A stretch of DNA of 64,000 nucleotides, from NCBI GenBank assembly GCA_021234155.1, contig JAJEKV010000046.1, positions 5,957,012 to 6,021,011 on the forward strand, read 5' to 3'. Position 1 is the stretch's first letter; every line of letters begins with the position of its first letter. Positions 34,950 to 46,572 of the stretch are shown here, one piece after another. This DNA comes from Isoetes taiwanensis. Lineage: Eukaryota; Streptophyta; Lycopodiopsida; Isoetales; Isoetaceae. The position numbers and the translations under genes are program-made. The notes below the pieces were generated by a model that had not been told where the DNA came from, did not search any database, and saw only the letters and a program-made list of their open reading frames with translations.

Positions 34950-36640
34950 ATTAATGATAAAACCAACTCTTACTCTGAAAAAGATTTTTTTTTTAATAAG
35001 AAGCTAAAGATGTTGTGATGTTCCACATATTTATACGGTGTATGTATAAATATACGGACACGCCACTCAGGTGAGGATATGCCATCATGGGGGTATGTAA
35101 CCTACTAATTAACTATAAACGATTAATTTAGCTATGCTAAATTAATAAGGGTTTAATTAAAGGTTAATTACCTAATTAAGTTAATTAAGCTAATTAATTC
35201 ATTAGTTAGGAGACACCTAGCCAAACTCGATTGCCCAGAATGAGGGTGCTAATTTGAAGCAGCAAATTAGATCCCTATCCCAATTTTTCCCAAATTGAAC
35301 CAAGGAACAGGAGCAGTTGAGCGTCAAGTCTATTCAAGCATGGAGATTCCGTGTACACCAAAATCCTTTTAAATTTAGAGTAAGATCGCTTAGTTATAGA
35401 TCTAAAATGTTGTGTGCACTGAAGAAATTTTGTCAAATATATCACCTCCTTATTGTGCACATTGGGCATTATTTCAAATCATCACAACAAAACTAAAGGC
35501 CAGGTAATACTGTTTCTAACTAGTTTCATAGACTTGTTGGTATGGGAAACTCGAACATTTCTTAGAGAATGGACTGGATAAATACATAAGAATTGGACGA
35601 ACATGTCTATTTGTTTACATTCATAGTACCAGCTGCAGGGAGAAGTGCAACAATAGCTGCTTCTATTAAATCATCTGAGATTTGCAGAGCATTTATTATT
35701 CACAAAGATGAATCGGTTGGAAATATTGCGGACCCAAAGTTAGTAACATTGGTGTCGTCCGTAGGTGAGATTTGACAGTCAGACATTGTGACATTTGATT
35801 TGTTTTGCACAACAACATGTATCGAAAAGGCACGGGAATTCTTATACTCGACAGACATTCTTTGTAGACCAACCTTGCGTAAGAAGAAAGCATTCTTGAT
35901 CGTATGCGACGTCTTGAAACGAGATATTATTCTCAAGATTCCATAGCTGAAGACGACCAAGTAATTCACACAAGCGGTCTTGGCAGAAATAACTTCATTC
36001 ACAGCTATGATCACCCGACTTTGCCTTGCAACTCTATGCGAACTTTATGCCCTGCAAACATAAGGTAGAAAACATTCATAAAACAAAAAACTAAGATCCC
36101 ATATCATCAAATCATTCCATACAAAAAGGCAACTATCGTAATGTGTTTAAATGTTTAAAATGTTTAAATGATTTGTTAAACAACTAAATATCATTCAAAC
36201 CCCCCTTTGTGCTGGCATCCTAATACTTGTGTATGCATATAGAATACTCAATAGACCCATTGCTCACTATGATACAATAACCAGATATCTATTATAAAAA
36301 CTGAGAATATATGCCAAATAGTTAATGAAATGTAAAGAATATGTAGAGATTTGAAGCTGTGAAATCACATAGAGGCACGAGATCGCTATATTTTTCTATC
36401 CTATATTAGATCAAATCCCTGGCTAGAACTTGTATCCATACAATATCTTTATTGCAGCATATACTCAGTGTGAGTTCAATCTAAGGGAATACACCATCAT
36501 AACTAGCATCTTTTTTAGAGTTTCCCACAGTTTAGAGTTTCCCACAGTTTCCCACAGAATAGGCTTGAAATTGTATGCAACATATTTAACAGCTCTTACC
36601 ACCAAACCACAGTATTGCAATGGCCACGAAAATGAAAAAT
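34950..36640. other. No recognisable gene
   Basis: A protein-like minus-strand stretch near 35700-36014 (KTACVNYLVVFSYGILRI) is present but unassigned. At 36530-36560 the phrase AGTTTCCCACAG is repeated three times. Confidence 0.3.
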
Positions 36641-36653
36641 AAAAACAAACTCT

Positions 36654-37330
36654 TCACAAGTAATTCAGATGGAATTTGTATTTAAAGAAATTATACCAAG
36701 CATATACAAAAACAAAGGTAAGACGTGCATGAAACATTGAGAACGTCGCATGTGCGAGAGCTTCAAATCTACTAACCCGGCATTCCCTTAGAAGTTCTGC
36801 ATTGCTTCTAAATTCTCCATCTAATTGAATAGCCTTAGACAATGCTATCTTTGCTCTATCTTCTGAACTTAGACATTCCTCTAATAACACTTCTTTTATT
36901 ACCAGCAATTTTTCCCCTTTCACTTTGTTACTACAATCAAATGCTTCTGAATCTTGAATCACCTTGTCATCATACTCTGCATTTATTGCACCATGATCTT
37001 TCTCACTATTGTTTCCAGAGAACTTATTCATTCCTGAATGTCAATCAGTCAGTTTCTGTTCAAATTCCCTTGTTCTTTTCTGATAAGAATGACATTGTAA
37101 CTACTTTCTATTTTGTAACTTATTTAAGTGTTCCATGTCGTCATCTTTCGACTGCAAAGCCTCAGCAGTCTTCTGTGCCACCGTAGAACTCGAAAATTGT
37201 TTCTGAGCTTGAGCATTTCCGTCTTCAATATGGTCCATGTACCGAGGTTCATATTCAACGTGTAAACTCCAAAGCATCGCTATAATAGACGCCAGCTTTG
37301 CCTTCAGCAATATATTCTCCACCTCCAACT
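36654..37330 (-). pseudogene. ATG11-like autophagy scaffold, coiled-coil part, pseudogene
   Basis: ATG11 is a coiled-coil scaffold of the ATG1/ATG13 kinase complex in autophagy. On the minus strand, 37330-37101 reads ENILLKAKLASIIAMLWSLH, YEPRYMDHIEDGNAQAQ and KTAEALQSKDDDMEHLNKLQ. Then, in a shifted frame, 37100-37035 reads LQCHSYQKRTREFEQKLTD followed by a stop. Then 37031-36654 reads KFSGNNSEKDHG, KVIQDSEAFDCS and LLEECLSSEDRAKIAL. The order KTAEAL-KDE, QCxSYxKRxxExEQxLxD matches plant ATG11. Lesions are one frameshift and one stop after KLTD. Both flanks of the ~1100-residue protein are missing. Confidence 0.6.
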
Positions 37331-37864
37331 TACTGACCCCAGCTATGTCATTCGCAATCCTGCCTTCATATGAACCTTCTCTGTCCTCTCTTCACTATTC
37401 AAGCATACCAGTAATCTCGCACAGGTCGTCTAAAACTAACCTATAACTTACCAGTCTTTTTCTCAAACACGTTATCATACACATCACTTCGTTGACAAAT
37501 ACCACCACTAAATTTACCAGTTGTCATGCCATCAATAGATTTATCACTTGTTAAACATCATTTCAGTAACAAATATTAGCAATAAGTTTCACGCGTAAGT
37601 TTAATCATGGATACAGACTGGAATATTATCATCTAAATGACTTCATATAAGTACCTCTCGCTATTACTAATTAACCAAAATCTACTGTCTACCATGGAAG
37701 CAGCTTCATAAAGAAAACAAATAGAGTTTGAGAACAAAATCCCAAAGACAAAGACAACTTCACAACAAAAAGTCAAAGTTTCTAATAGATGACATAATAT
37801 CAATTTCAAATTAACTACTTACTTAGATCGACCACAGCAGAGCTGCAGCTCCTTTATGCAAACG

Positions 37865-39400
37865 ATAACTATACGTTGTCCACTGGAGATTCCAAGCTAA
37901 ACTGATTAAACTCTCCTCCCAATCTCATTTTAGACCTCCTTATTCCGTCTATGACAACCTCAGATTCAGCTTCCCAATCTATAGCTGTGACTTCACGAAC
38001 CACAACTCTGTGACTCTTGAATCCATTGTATTCTGTCTGAACTACGCTTAGTCGGAATATTTTGCTAATCCAAAGGTGCTCCATAAAGAGAGAATAATAT
38101 TCTTGTTGATTATTCTCCTGCAATCGATAACTTGTTAATTTCTATCACAAAATCATCAGCAGAATCTCACCCCAATCTTATCTTACATTATCCCGATTTT
38201 TGACATCTCATTTGCGATCGCCTAAGATTTGTTCTCCTTTATTATTGAAGATAGTAACTACAATTTCTCCTGTTGCATCTCCCAACGTTGCATGGAATAT
38301 ATACCTGATCATAACAATGACATCACACATCCATTCAAACCAATTGGTAAATCAGATCTCTCTCACCTCTTTAATGGTTCTAAGAGTCAGCCCCACATTT
38401 CTCAAGACCAAAATTCGATTCTCGCCACTTACCTTCTTCTTTGCATCTTACACATGCCTCATACCACATTGGCTGGTTTGGATCAATAAACGTTATGCAC
38501 GCCAACATTGAAGTACTCAATCTTCACAAGAAGCAGACTTAGAATAAGCGACGCAAAAAAGCAAGGAATCAACATACCTCATACTAACAACCTATCTGCC
38601 CATCCCCAACAGAAGGTTGTAATATGTCTGATACAAATGCACGATCATGCAATGTACCTGCTGGCGTCGTTGTACACTTCTGTCCCTCTTGCTCATACCT
38701 TTAGTGTGATTGAATTAGCATGCTACAATATTTAAAGGGAAGTCACGTAACCCATACCATGTAATGTAAGGCAAGAAGCGAATGCTGTTTGGATTTAATT
38801 CCATCGTTGTTTTATTTGTTGTTGACAAAGAGACACTGCGTAAGACACTATCTAATCAAGCAGCTTCAATCAAAGAATTTAATTCAATCAATAGTATTAG
38901 TAGAACCTCGAAATTTGCTAGCTCGAACACGAGTCAGTATTACTATTAGGATGTCGCACAACATTTGCGACAGCGTCTCTCCTTCATTCACAGCAAGATC
39001 TCCCCATAGGCTCACATTTACACTTTTTCCACTGGAATATGTTTCCTTTGTTAGAAAATATCCACACACTGTGTTGTATTCATAAAATACCTTTCATCAC
39101 GTTTTAAAACATCTTGCTTATCATATTTCCTACGAACAGTTTCTGACACAGAGACTGAGCAAACAATTCCAATGACATCTGCAAGCAGGAGAAATTATAC
39201 AATGTATTCTATCTCAATACCATAACAAACAAATCGGAAAGTATTTCATGTACCAAAGACCACTTTCCCATCAAGGTACTTGTGCAATTCATCTACTTTT
39301 GCAAACTTCTGCTCCATTGAGTTTCCCACCTCCGCAGTCCCATCACTGGCAACTTCAATTATTGACTGTGCATCAAGCGTTATCTGATAGTTGTATATGA
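37865..39400 (-). pseudogene. RPA1-like (replication protein A large subunit) pseudogene, DBD-B to C-terminus
   Basis: RPA1 binds single-stranded DNA through OB-fold domains A, B and C, the last with a zinc ribbon. Exons on the minus strand: about 39400-39254 (YQITLDAQSIIEV, FAKVDELHKYLDGKVVF), 39178-39091 (DVIGIVCSVSVSETVRRKYD), about 39069-38884 (SGKSVNVSLWGDLAVNEGET), about 38700 (YEQEGQKC), 38490-38430 (TFIDPNQPMWYEACVRCKEE, with a CxxC), 38309-38206 (FHATLGDATGEIVVTIFNNK, GEQILG) and 38123-37869 (IFRLSVVQTEYNGFKSHRVV, ITAIDWEAESEV-like end). Domain A and the N-terminus are absent; a LINE-derived stretch begins at about 39400. The second half of the zinc ribbon is lost and a stop follows ILGDRK. 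Inactive, intron-bearing copy. Confidence 0.75.
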
Positions 39401-39815
39401 CCAGGACCGGCGACGTCAACAAAAGACCGAAGAGGTGGTCGTCGATAGTAAGGACCGAAGCGGAGTACTGGAAGCTGTGAGAAAGTTACAAGAGGATGAT
39501 AGTTGGGACCGAGCAAGCGGATCAAGTGAGAAGCGACCAAAGAAGCAATAAAGGCCATGGGGTTGTCCATGGTGCAACAAGTTCATGTAACTTTGAAATA
39601 ATATGTTTTAAAGAACAACAAGTTAGCTTAGTAAATATTCAAATAAATGTGCTTTGGACATGTGGTCAAAAGGCACTAGATTGCGGTTAGGATTAAATGT
39701 TAGAAAACACAAAAAAATAGATGTTGGAGATTACTCCAACTTAGGATTGCCATGTTGGACGGCATAGATTAATTGTTTTAAGTTATAAAAGAGAGAGAAA
39801 ATGTTGTATGAAGTT

Positions 39816-40760
39816 AGAATAGAATAGAATAGAATATGATTTTATCGTCCACGGAGACCAACTGGCCTATGGGACCCAAGTACAAAGAGAGAGCGGCAGC
39901 GACACTACCCGGGATTAAAAACCCCACCCAGAAGGGTTTTCGGGAAAACCTTAGTAGCAATAAGGATGCTGACATACTGCACAGTTATATACATAATCAC
40001 AAGTACAGCTGAGGTTAATGTCGGACAGGGGGGGATAACTGAGCCGCGTATCCATTACCTCCCGGAGGTACGATCCCAACAAGCCTACAGAGGCCGTGCT
40101 CAGTAGCTCATGCAAGGCCTGATGGGGCACAACTAACCGAGCATACCGAGCCCGGATATGCTCGTACGCCGGACATGCCTGGAGGGCGTGACTTTCATCC
40201 TCAATGGCGCCCTGTTGACAACACTGACAGACTCTGTCCTCACGCGGCTCCCGAATCCATCTCCCTGTCTCAATGCGGAGGTGGTGTGCACCTGTGCGAA
40301 TGGAAGCAATCACCCTGCGCTTTTTCATGGGTAGATGGGTGCTGGTGTAGTGGTGTGGGCCCCTCGTGAGCATGGGATTAACTGGCGTCGATAATTTGCC
40401 ACCTTGACATGTGGCAGGGGCCTCTCATCCCAAAGCTTGGCCATGAAGCAAGCATCAGCAATCTTGCTTCAAGGCGGTAGCGTTCCTTCGGTGTATGCGG
40501 GTCCACATCGTATTGCTGCACATTCCATAGCGAGAACCACTGGGTTTGCTTGTCTTTCCAAATGGGCTTTGAGTCGCCAAGGGCCCATCGCCACTGCCAA
40601 AGCAAGGTTGGGCAGCCGGGCTTCATTGGAGAAAATTTGGAATAGAAATTTTGCTACGTTTCTCCCTTGCTTCGCATTGCTTTGATGGCTATTGTGTAGC
40701 ATGTTTCTTATGTTAATAATTAAAAAGTCAAGATTGTTAAATGCTAACAACTAACAAAAG
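39816..40760 (-). mobile_element. LINE (non-LTR retrotransposon) 3' remnant with pentanucleotide tail
   Basis: Minus-strand text at 40690-40470 (RLPNLALAVAMGPWRLKAHL) leads, after a frameshift, into 40373-39951 (RIETGRWIREPREDRVCQCC, then EDESHALQACPAYEHIRARY), a cysteine/histidine motif typical of the C-terminal zinc-binding region after the reverse transcriptase of plant LINEs. The stop (39951) is followed by a short 3' region with a hairpin block (39965-39909) and then by a (TATTC)n tail (39836-39816) instead of poly(A). The reverse transcriptase core is absent, as expected for a 5'-truncated copy. Confidence 0.6.
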
Positions 40761-40799
40761 AAAAGGATAAAATAGGGCAAATTAATCGAACGAACAAGT

Positions 40800-41880
40800 A
40801 TGACCTCGTGTTGGGGCGGAACACTGCTGCTTACATCATGCGCCCCACTCCGGATTGCTATTCCGATTGCCATTCCGCCATCTTCATTATTTCCCGACCC
40901 AAGAACCAGGTAAACTGTAAACTCTGCGCTTTTGTTGTTTCTTGAATTTACTTCTATCTTGAAAAAGGGAAATTGAAATGGAGTTTTCGGTGGTTATGTA
41001 AACCTAATTATTCTCGAGCAAAATGAGATTAGAGCTATGATTGTGGTTATGCATTTGGAATGAGCATCAAGAAACTCCTCCGGGTCATGTGAACGGAAAT
41101 TATTTTATATCCGTGATTTCATATCTGGTGGTTATGTTGCGAATCTAGCAATGCATTGTCAGCATTTCTTGTATATCTAGTCATGGAAATAATCATGGTG
41201 ATGCATGTTCTGTGATGCAGACATGGATATGGAAGAGCAAGGAGACGTGAAGGGAACTATTAACTGGGCAGACTTCCTGGGCAGCCCATTAACGGTAAGA
41301 TAAACTTGCCTGGCTATATTTGTTATTTCTGTAGTGCTGTTACTCCAGGGTGAGAGACTGGAGGGTTAACATTGGTTCCGTTGCCGAATCTGATTTAACT
41401 TCCAAGAAGATCTTACAAGCAGGGTATTGGTGGCCCACGCTATTTAAGAATGTATATACCTATGTTAAAAGTTGTGATGTTTGTCAAAGAGTTGGCAAGC
41501 CTGGCCAACGAGACTTTATGCCTCAAACTCCTATACTTCCTTTAGGCCCCTTTGAAAAGTGGGGTATGGACTTTGTAGGACCTATTGGTTCCGTTGCCGA
41601 ATGTCTCAGTTGGTAATTCCCACGCCATTGAATCTCGTTCTGAGTCTGTGGCCTGAGTGTAAGGAATTTGGAAATGTGGCAATAGATGAGAATTGTAAAT
41701 GGGGAAAGTTTAAGAGGGAAATTGGGAACATGACTGTTCCAGTTCCATTATCCGCATTGGGTAAATATTTTCCTCAACTGGGACTACCAAGTGGATACAG
41801 TAAAAACAGAAGTACAATTGCTACTTGGACAACTGAACCAACTGAAAAGCTCAATCCAGTAGTTCTTGTGAAAATGCATG
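40800..41880 (+). other. Possible exons of an unrecognised host gene
   Basis: A segment at about 41221-41294 lies between an acceptor (GTGATGCAG) and a GTAAGA donor and reads DMEEQGDVKGTINWADFLGS. A protein-like segment at 40830-40911 ends at a GTAAAC donor. The stretch 41603-41880 has an open frame (LVIPTPLNLVLSLWPECKEF, then SALGKYFPQLGLPSGYSKN). I cannot assign these. The 194-base insertion at 41390 interrupts the third. Confidence 0.25.
41390..41585 (+). repeat. Displaced 194-base copy of the nearby integrase region
   Basis: Positions 41392-41585 match 44233-44426 with two differences. They encode SKKILQAGYWWPTLFKNV and CDVCQRVGKPGQRDF, the integrase zinc finger. The copy is bordered by the 19-base direct repeat ATTGGTTCCGTTGCCGAAT at 41371-41389 and 41584-41602. 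Confidence 0.9.
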
Positions 41881-42327
41881 GAAGTTCCAAAAGTTCCAGT
41901 TGATGGAGGCGCAGGATTAAACATCATGACTAATGTTTTTAGAAAAAAACTTAAATTGCATGACTTACAAAAAGCACCATTCGATGTGAAAATGGCAGAT
42001 CATCGAAAAGTGAAACCTGTAGGTATGCTTAAAAACATTAGTTTCTCTATTGGGGATTTGGAGTTTGAACAAGATTTCATAGTCTTAGAGACAGATCCTA
42101 GAGCAATGGATTATCAATTGTTGCTCGGTAGACCCTGGCTTAGGGCCTCCAAGGCAGTTCATGATTGGTCAAGCAATACTCTGACTCTAACAAAGCAAGG
42201 GAAAGAGGCTACGATCAATTTACGGACTGGAAGTACAACCATTCTGCAAGAAGAAACATTGTTCTCCGATGAAGAAGATGAGGACATTGAGGAAGGTGTC
42301 ATGGGCCTAAATTGTCGGCGAAGATGA
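41878..42327 (+). pseudogene. Retroviral-type aspartic protease domain
   Basis: VPVDGGAGLNIMTNVF carries the catalytic Asp (normally D-S/T-G, here DGGAG as often seen in Athila/Tat). LLLGRPWLRASKAVHDWSSN is the second conserved half. An acidic tail follows (DEEDEDIEEG) before a stop at 42327. It processes the polyprotein when intact; here it is separated from RT by a broken linker. Confidence 0.8.
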
Positions 42328-42638
42328 TTTCTATGGCATTGATATCGACGGTGAATTGAATGAATTCGCTTTATGGTGGAAGAAACAAAAGAGTACCCTC
42401 AACATTTAAATGGAGGCGCGTGGAGAAGGAAATTACTTTGGAACCAACAAAACTCACAAAGTTGGAAGATGGAAAACTTGTTCCATCTATAGGGCTCCCG
42501 AGCTAATGAGCTAAACTTAGGAACGTAAAAGAGCCCAAAGTAATCAAAATTGGAGCTCACCTTCCACCTGTTCTTTTACAACAAGCCACTGACTTACTAC
42601 GAGAGTTTATTGATATATTTGCTTGGAATTATAAGGAC

Positions 42639-43391
42639 TTGCGAGGAATCCATCCTGACGTGGTGCAAATGAAAATACCCCTTATTCCTAACGCAACACC
42701 TATATACCAGCGGGCATATAGGTTAAACCCTAACTATGCAGAAAGTGTTAGGGAAGAAATTAAGAAGCTTCTACAAGTTGGATTCATCTATGAAGTGGAA
42801 ATAAGTGAATGGGTGTCTCCTATTGTGATTGTAAAAAAGAAAAATGGCAAGCTTAGAGTTTGTGTCGATTTTCGAAAATTAAATGCTGTAACAGAAAAAT
42901 ATCATTTCCCGTTACCCTTTACTGATCAGGTGTTCGAAAATGTAGCTGGCCATGAATGCTATTCCTTCATGGATGGTTTCTCAGGCTACAACCAAGTGCA
43001 AATACATCCAAATGATCAGCACAAAACTACGTTCATAACACAATTTGGAACGTTTGCATATAAGGTCATGCCTTTTGGGTTAAGCAATGCTCCCTCCTGT
43101 TTTCAGAGAGTTATGCTCCAGGTATTCAAGGAATATATTGAGGATTTCATGGAAATCTTTTTAGATGATTTCTCAGTGTTCAGTGAATGGAACAGTCATG
43201 TGGAAAAACTTAGAAAATCTTTCTTGCGGTGCCGACAATATGGAGTATCATTAAATCCTGAAAAGTGTACATTCTTGGTTACACATGGTATACTGCTTGG
43301 TCATATTGTTTGTGAGAAAGGAATATTGACTGATCCTGAGAACAGTGTAATAGAATGTCACTCAACTAAGAAGTTTCTTAGGGAAAGTTAA
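42639..43391 (+). pseudogene. Reverse transcriptase domain
   Basis: RT motifs in order: VSPIVIVKKKNGKLRVCVDF (fingers), CYSFMDGFSGYNQVQIHPND (first Asp), [17 protein letters not shown], and IFLDDFSVFS with the catalytic DD pair. The thumb and connection part (LGHIVCEKGILTDP) goes out of frame at 43391. The usual leucine in YSFLDGYSG is Met here, a minor change. Confidence 0.85.
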
Positions 43392-43394
43392 CTA

Positions 43395-43952
43395 TTATCG
43401 TAAATTTGTTAACCAAACTGCTGAGATAGCAGCCCCTTTGAACAAACTTACTGGAAACAAGGAATTCAAATTGAATGAGGGTTGTGATATAGCATTTGAG
43501 AAACTTAAACAGTTTCTAGTCTCATCACCAATTCTGGTAACTCCAATGTGGAACAAGGAATTTCATGTGCACACTGACGCCTCGAAAGTAGCAGTAGGCG
43601 CAGTACTCGCACAACAACAACAAGGATCTACAGATCAACCCATACACTATGCTAGCAAGCAGTTGAACTCTCTTGGCGCGAAGTATACCACAAGCTGAGA
43701 GAAGCTTTGGCCATGGTTTATGCTGTCCAAAAGTTCAGGCATTATCTCTTGGGAAATTATTTTCTATTTTATGTGGATCATCAAGCTCTGTTATATTTGA
43801 TCAATAAACCATGCGTGACCGGAAGAATTACTAGATGGTTATTAATTCTTCAAGAGTTCAACTTTAAGATAGTGTTGAGGCCTGGGAAAGCACATAGTGT
43901 GCCAGATCATTTGTCTAGACTTACCAATGGAGAAGGCCCTACGGGGAATTAA
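43395..43952 (+). pseudogene. RNase H domain, frame-broken
   Basis: NYYRKFVNQTAEIAAPLNKL links RT to RNase H. Then come FHVHTDASKVAVGAVLAQQQ (first catalytic Asp), a frame break near 43697, AMVYAVQKFRHYLLGNYFLF, VDHQALLYLI (catalytic Asp) and ITRWLLILQEFNFKIVLRPG to a DHLSRL end. It degrades RNA in RNA:DNA hybrids in the intact element. Confidence 0.8.
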
Positions 43953-44889
43953 TGGCGACATTCCCCGATGCAAATGTGTATAGGGTCGTTGCTATACCTC
44001 CATGGTATGTAGGGATTGCTGAGTATTTGACATTTGGTAAATTACCAAAGGATTTGGATATGGCGGGAGAAAGAGACTTTATTAAGAAGGGAGCTCCCTA
44101 CACGTTAATAGCTGGACAACTGTATAGAAAAGGAAAAGACCTAATATTGAGGAGATGTGTGTTGCCTCATGAGATCAATACTATCTTGGAAGAGGCCCAT
44201 GAAGGAGTTTGTGGTGGACACTTTTAAAATGCGATTTAACTTCCAAGAAGATCTTACAAGCAGGGTATTGGTGGCCCACGCTATTTAAGAATGTATATAC
44301 CTATGTTAAAAGCTGTGATGTTTGTCAAAGAGTTGGCAAGCCTGGCCAACGAGACTTTATGCCTCAAACTCCTGTACTTCCTTTAGGCCCCTTTGAAAAG
44401 TGGGGTATGGACTTTGTAGGACCTATAACACCACCTGCTTTTCGAACCCAGGCTAGATACATTTTGGTGATTACTGATTACCATACCAAGTGGGTGGAGG
44501 CCAGAGCACTCCGGGATAATGAAGCCTTGAGTGTGGCTAAAGTCATGTACCAACAAATCATCACTAGGTTTGGGTGTCCTTTGGAGTTGGTAAGCGATCG
44601 AGGTGGCCATTTTATAAACAAGGTGGTTGAACATTTGACGAGAGATTTTCTTATACGACATCGAAAATCAACCCCTTATTATCCTCGTGCAAATGGACAA
44701 GCTGAATCCTCCAATAAGATTCTTGTGAATATACTTACAAAGATTTGTGATTCTAATAGAAAGGTTTGGGAGGACAAATTACCGGCCGTACTGTGGGCCT
44801 ATCGAACAACATATAAAGTAGCCACTGGTCACACTCCGTTAAACTTTAACGTGCGGGAGTTGAGGCCGTGTTGCCTTTTGAGTTCATAG
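43952..44889 (+). pseudogene. Integrase: zinc finger and DDE core, frame-broken
   Basis: LPHEINTILEEAHEGVCGGH supplies the HH part. A shift at about 44222 follows, then YVKSCDVCQRVGK gives the CC part. DDE core: MDFVGPIT, LVSDRGGHF and NGQAESSN with the three acidic residues present. The frame ends at 44889 after TPLNFNV; downstream text (RRKAWFDQRQRKKTFHD, 45010-45065) continues toward the C-terminus and is cut by the LTR at 45071. Confidence 0.8.
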
Positions 44890-45070
44890 TACCTACTTTG
44901 AGGATAGCTATACAACACCGGCTGGGAAATATAGAATCCTTACAAGAAAGATTATTTAAACTGGAAGCTTTAGGAGAAAAGCGACAACAAGCACTTTGGA
45001 GACAACAAGTGGTTAAAAGAAGAAGGAAAGCTTGGTTTGACCAACGTCAAAGAAAGAAAACATTTCATGA

Positions 45071-46572
45071 TGTGACGTCCCCTACTCGTATACGATGCCC
45101 GCACCGTATACAAACAGGAGTTCATCCCCAGCACCAGCTCCACACCGATCTGAGGGGCCCTCCACATATCACTTTGTGACCGCCTAGAGTCCACAATGGG
45201 GAAGAGTGAAGGGGTCATTTTACCCCCTCCCTCGGGCCTACCTAGGCTGGGAAGCGTAAACATACACGTCGGTAACATAACATCATATATCCACCTCGAA
45301 GGGTGGCACATCAACATCTGCCATGAGACAAAGATCAGCACAATACAAGGAAGTTCCTACCCAAGGCTCGGACTCGGTGGATGGCCCGACAAGCTTGGGT
45401 CTCCAAAGTTCAGTCTGATTTAATCATGACAATGGATTGGGCTGGCATAAGAACATGGCATTGGGTTGTCCACTCCATCCGCCCCTCCCGTGCACACACT
45501 TTGCAGAGTGGGTTGAAAAGTGTTGGGACTGATCAGCCCGGGGGTGCATAGCCAAAGGGGCTACTCACGGGGTTACATCTCCCGGGCCGATGGGGCAGGT
45601 GGGGATCACTCCCACCCGAGATCTACATGCTGACCCAAGGTGACTAGAGGGCCCCCTTTGCCCTTATTCGACTTAACCCAATGGAAGGTGAACCCCACCT
45701 CAGGGTGTCGAGCCCATGCCATGCCCACACTCGGTGACAAGCCATTAGACCTAGTCACTCGATCCCAGTAGGCCTTACACACGGAGGGGATCGATCAAGG
45801 GTCGGGACCACGAACCTCGTTATAAGCCGCGGTCTAGTCCCTTCACCCACAACCCGGTGGGGCTCTTGTACCACGGTAGAAAACTAGTAATGCACTAAGA
45901 GGGACTAGCTAGGAGCATCATCTACTAAGCTTTAAGTCTCTACCCACCCTTCCCAATACAATGAGTCCACAGAATACAACCATCCATCATATGATCATAA
46001 ATAATAAGAACTAATCTAATGCATAGAGTCAATTCTTTAGTTAGAGTCAATCTCGAGTGCAGCATACTAAGGGCGATTTAATAGGCTAAACCCTCTTTGG
46101 TTCGAAGGCTGGAATAAGGTTTAAGCTATTCAATCGACCAAATACCTGATCCCTGGTTCACTCCTCTTGATCCGAAGGCGTCCATGTCTCTGTTCTGCTT
46201 CGGGATGCGGTCGGAAGGATGATCTGACTAGCTAGGGCGTGCTAGCAGATCGTGGGAGTTGGAATTGACTCCTCGGTAGCGAATCGAGCTCGGCGGTGCG
46301 TGGGCGAAAAAGGGAATGTTAGGGTTTGGTGCCTTATGTAGGCTATCGGTTAGGTTTAGGGTTTCCATGACCCTTGGTCTACCTTTAATGGGTTAAAGGT
46401 CTAAAGGTCTAAAGGTGCGCGCATTGCTAAGTGTGCGCACCATTGCAAGTTGCCCCCTAGGGCGTCCTTGCTTAGGTATGTGTCGGCGTACCGCGTCGAC
46501 TAGGCGGCGATAATGCGGCGTGGCGAAGATCTGGTATCGTCTTGAGACCGTATATCGTACTGGAACGTCACA
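45071..46572 (-). repeat. 3' LTR of chromovirus 1 (minus strand)
   Basis: Read on the minus strand it begins TGTGACGTTCCA and ends GGGACGTCACA, so TGTGACGT/ACGTCACA form the ends. Directly inside it (46573-46590, minus strand) is the purine tract AAGGTGGGGAGAA. About 1502 bases. Shares its ends and an internal phrase (CCACTCCATCCGCCCCTCC) with the LTR at 58423-60066. The outer flank is CATGA; the other end of the element is not found. Confidence 0.85.

Larger units (their letters stand above)
41878..45070 (+). mobile_element. Ty3/gypsy element, Tat/Athila-like, pol region, decayed and truncated
   Basis: Order protease, reverse transcriptase, RNase H, integrase on the plus strand identifies Ty3/gypsy. 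The DGGAG protease site and the FLDDFSVF form of the RT catalytic box suit the Tat/Athila branch. Frames are broken at about 42330-42640, 43391, 43700 and 44222. Gag and LTRs are not seen. The right side ends at 45070, where the LTR of a minus-strand chromovirus begins, so that insertion cut this older element. Confidence 0.8.

Noticed and set aside
44383-44661. Minus-strand frame antisense to the integrase
   Set aside because: Shadow of the integrase coding sequence.
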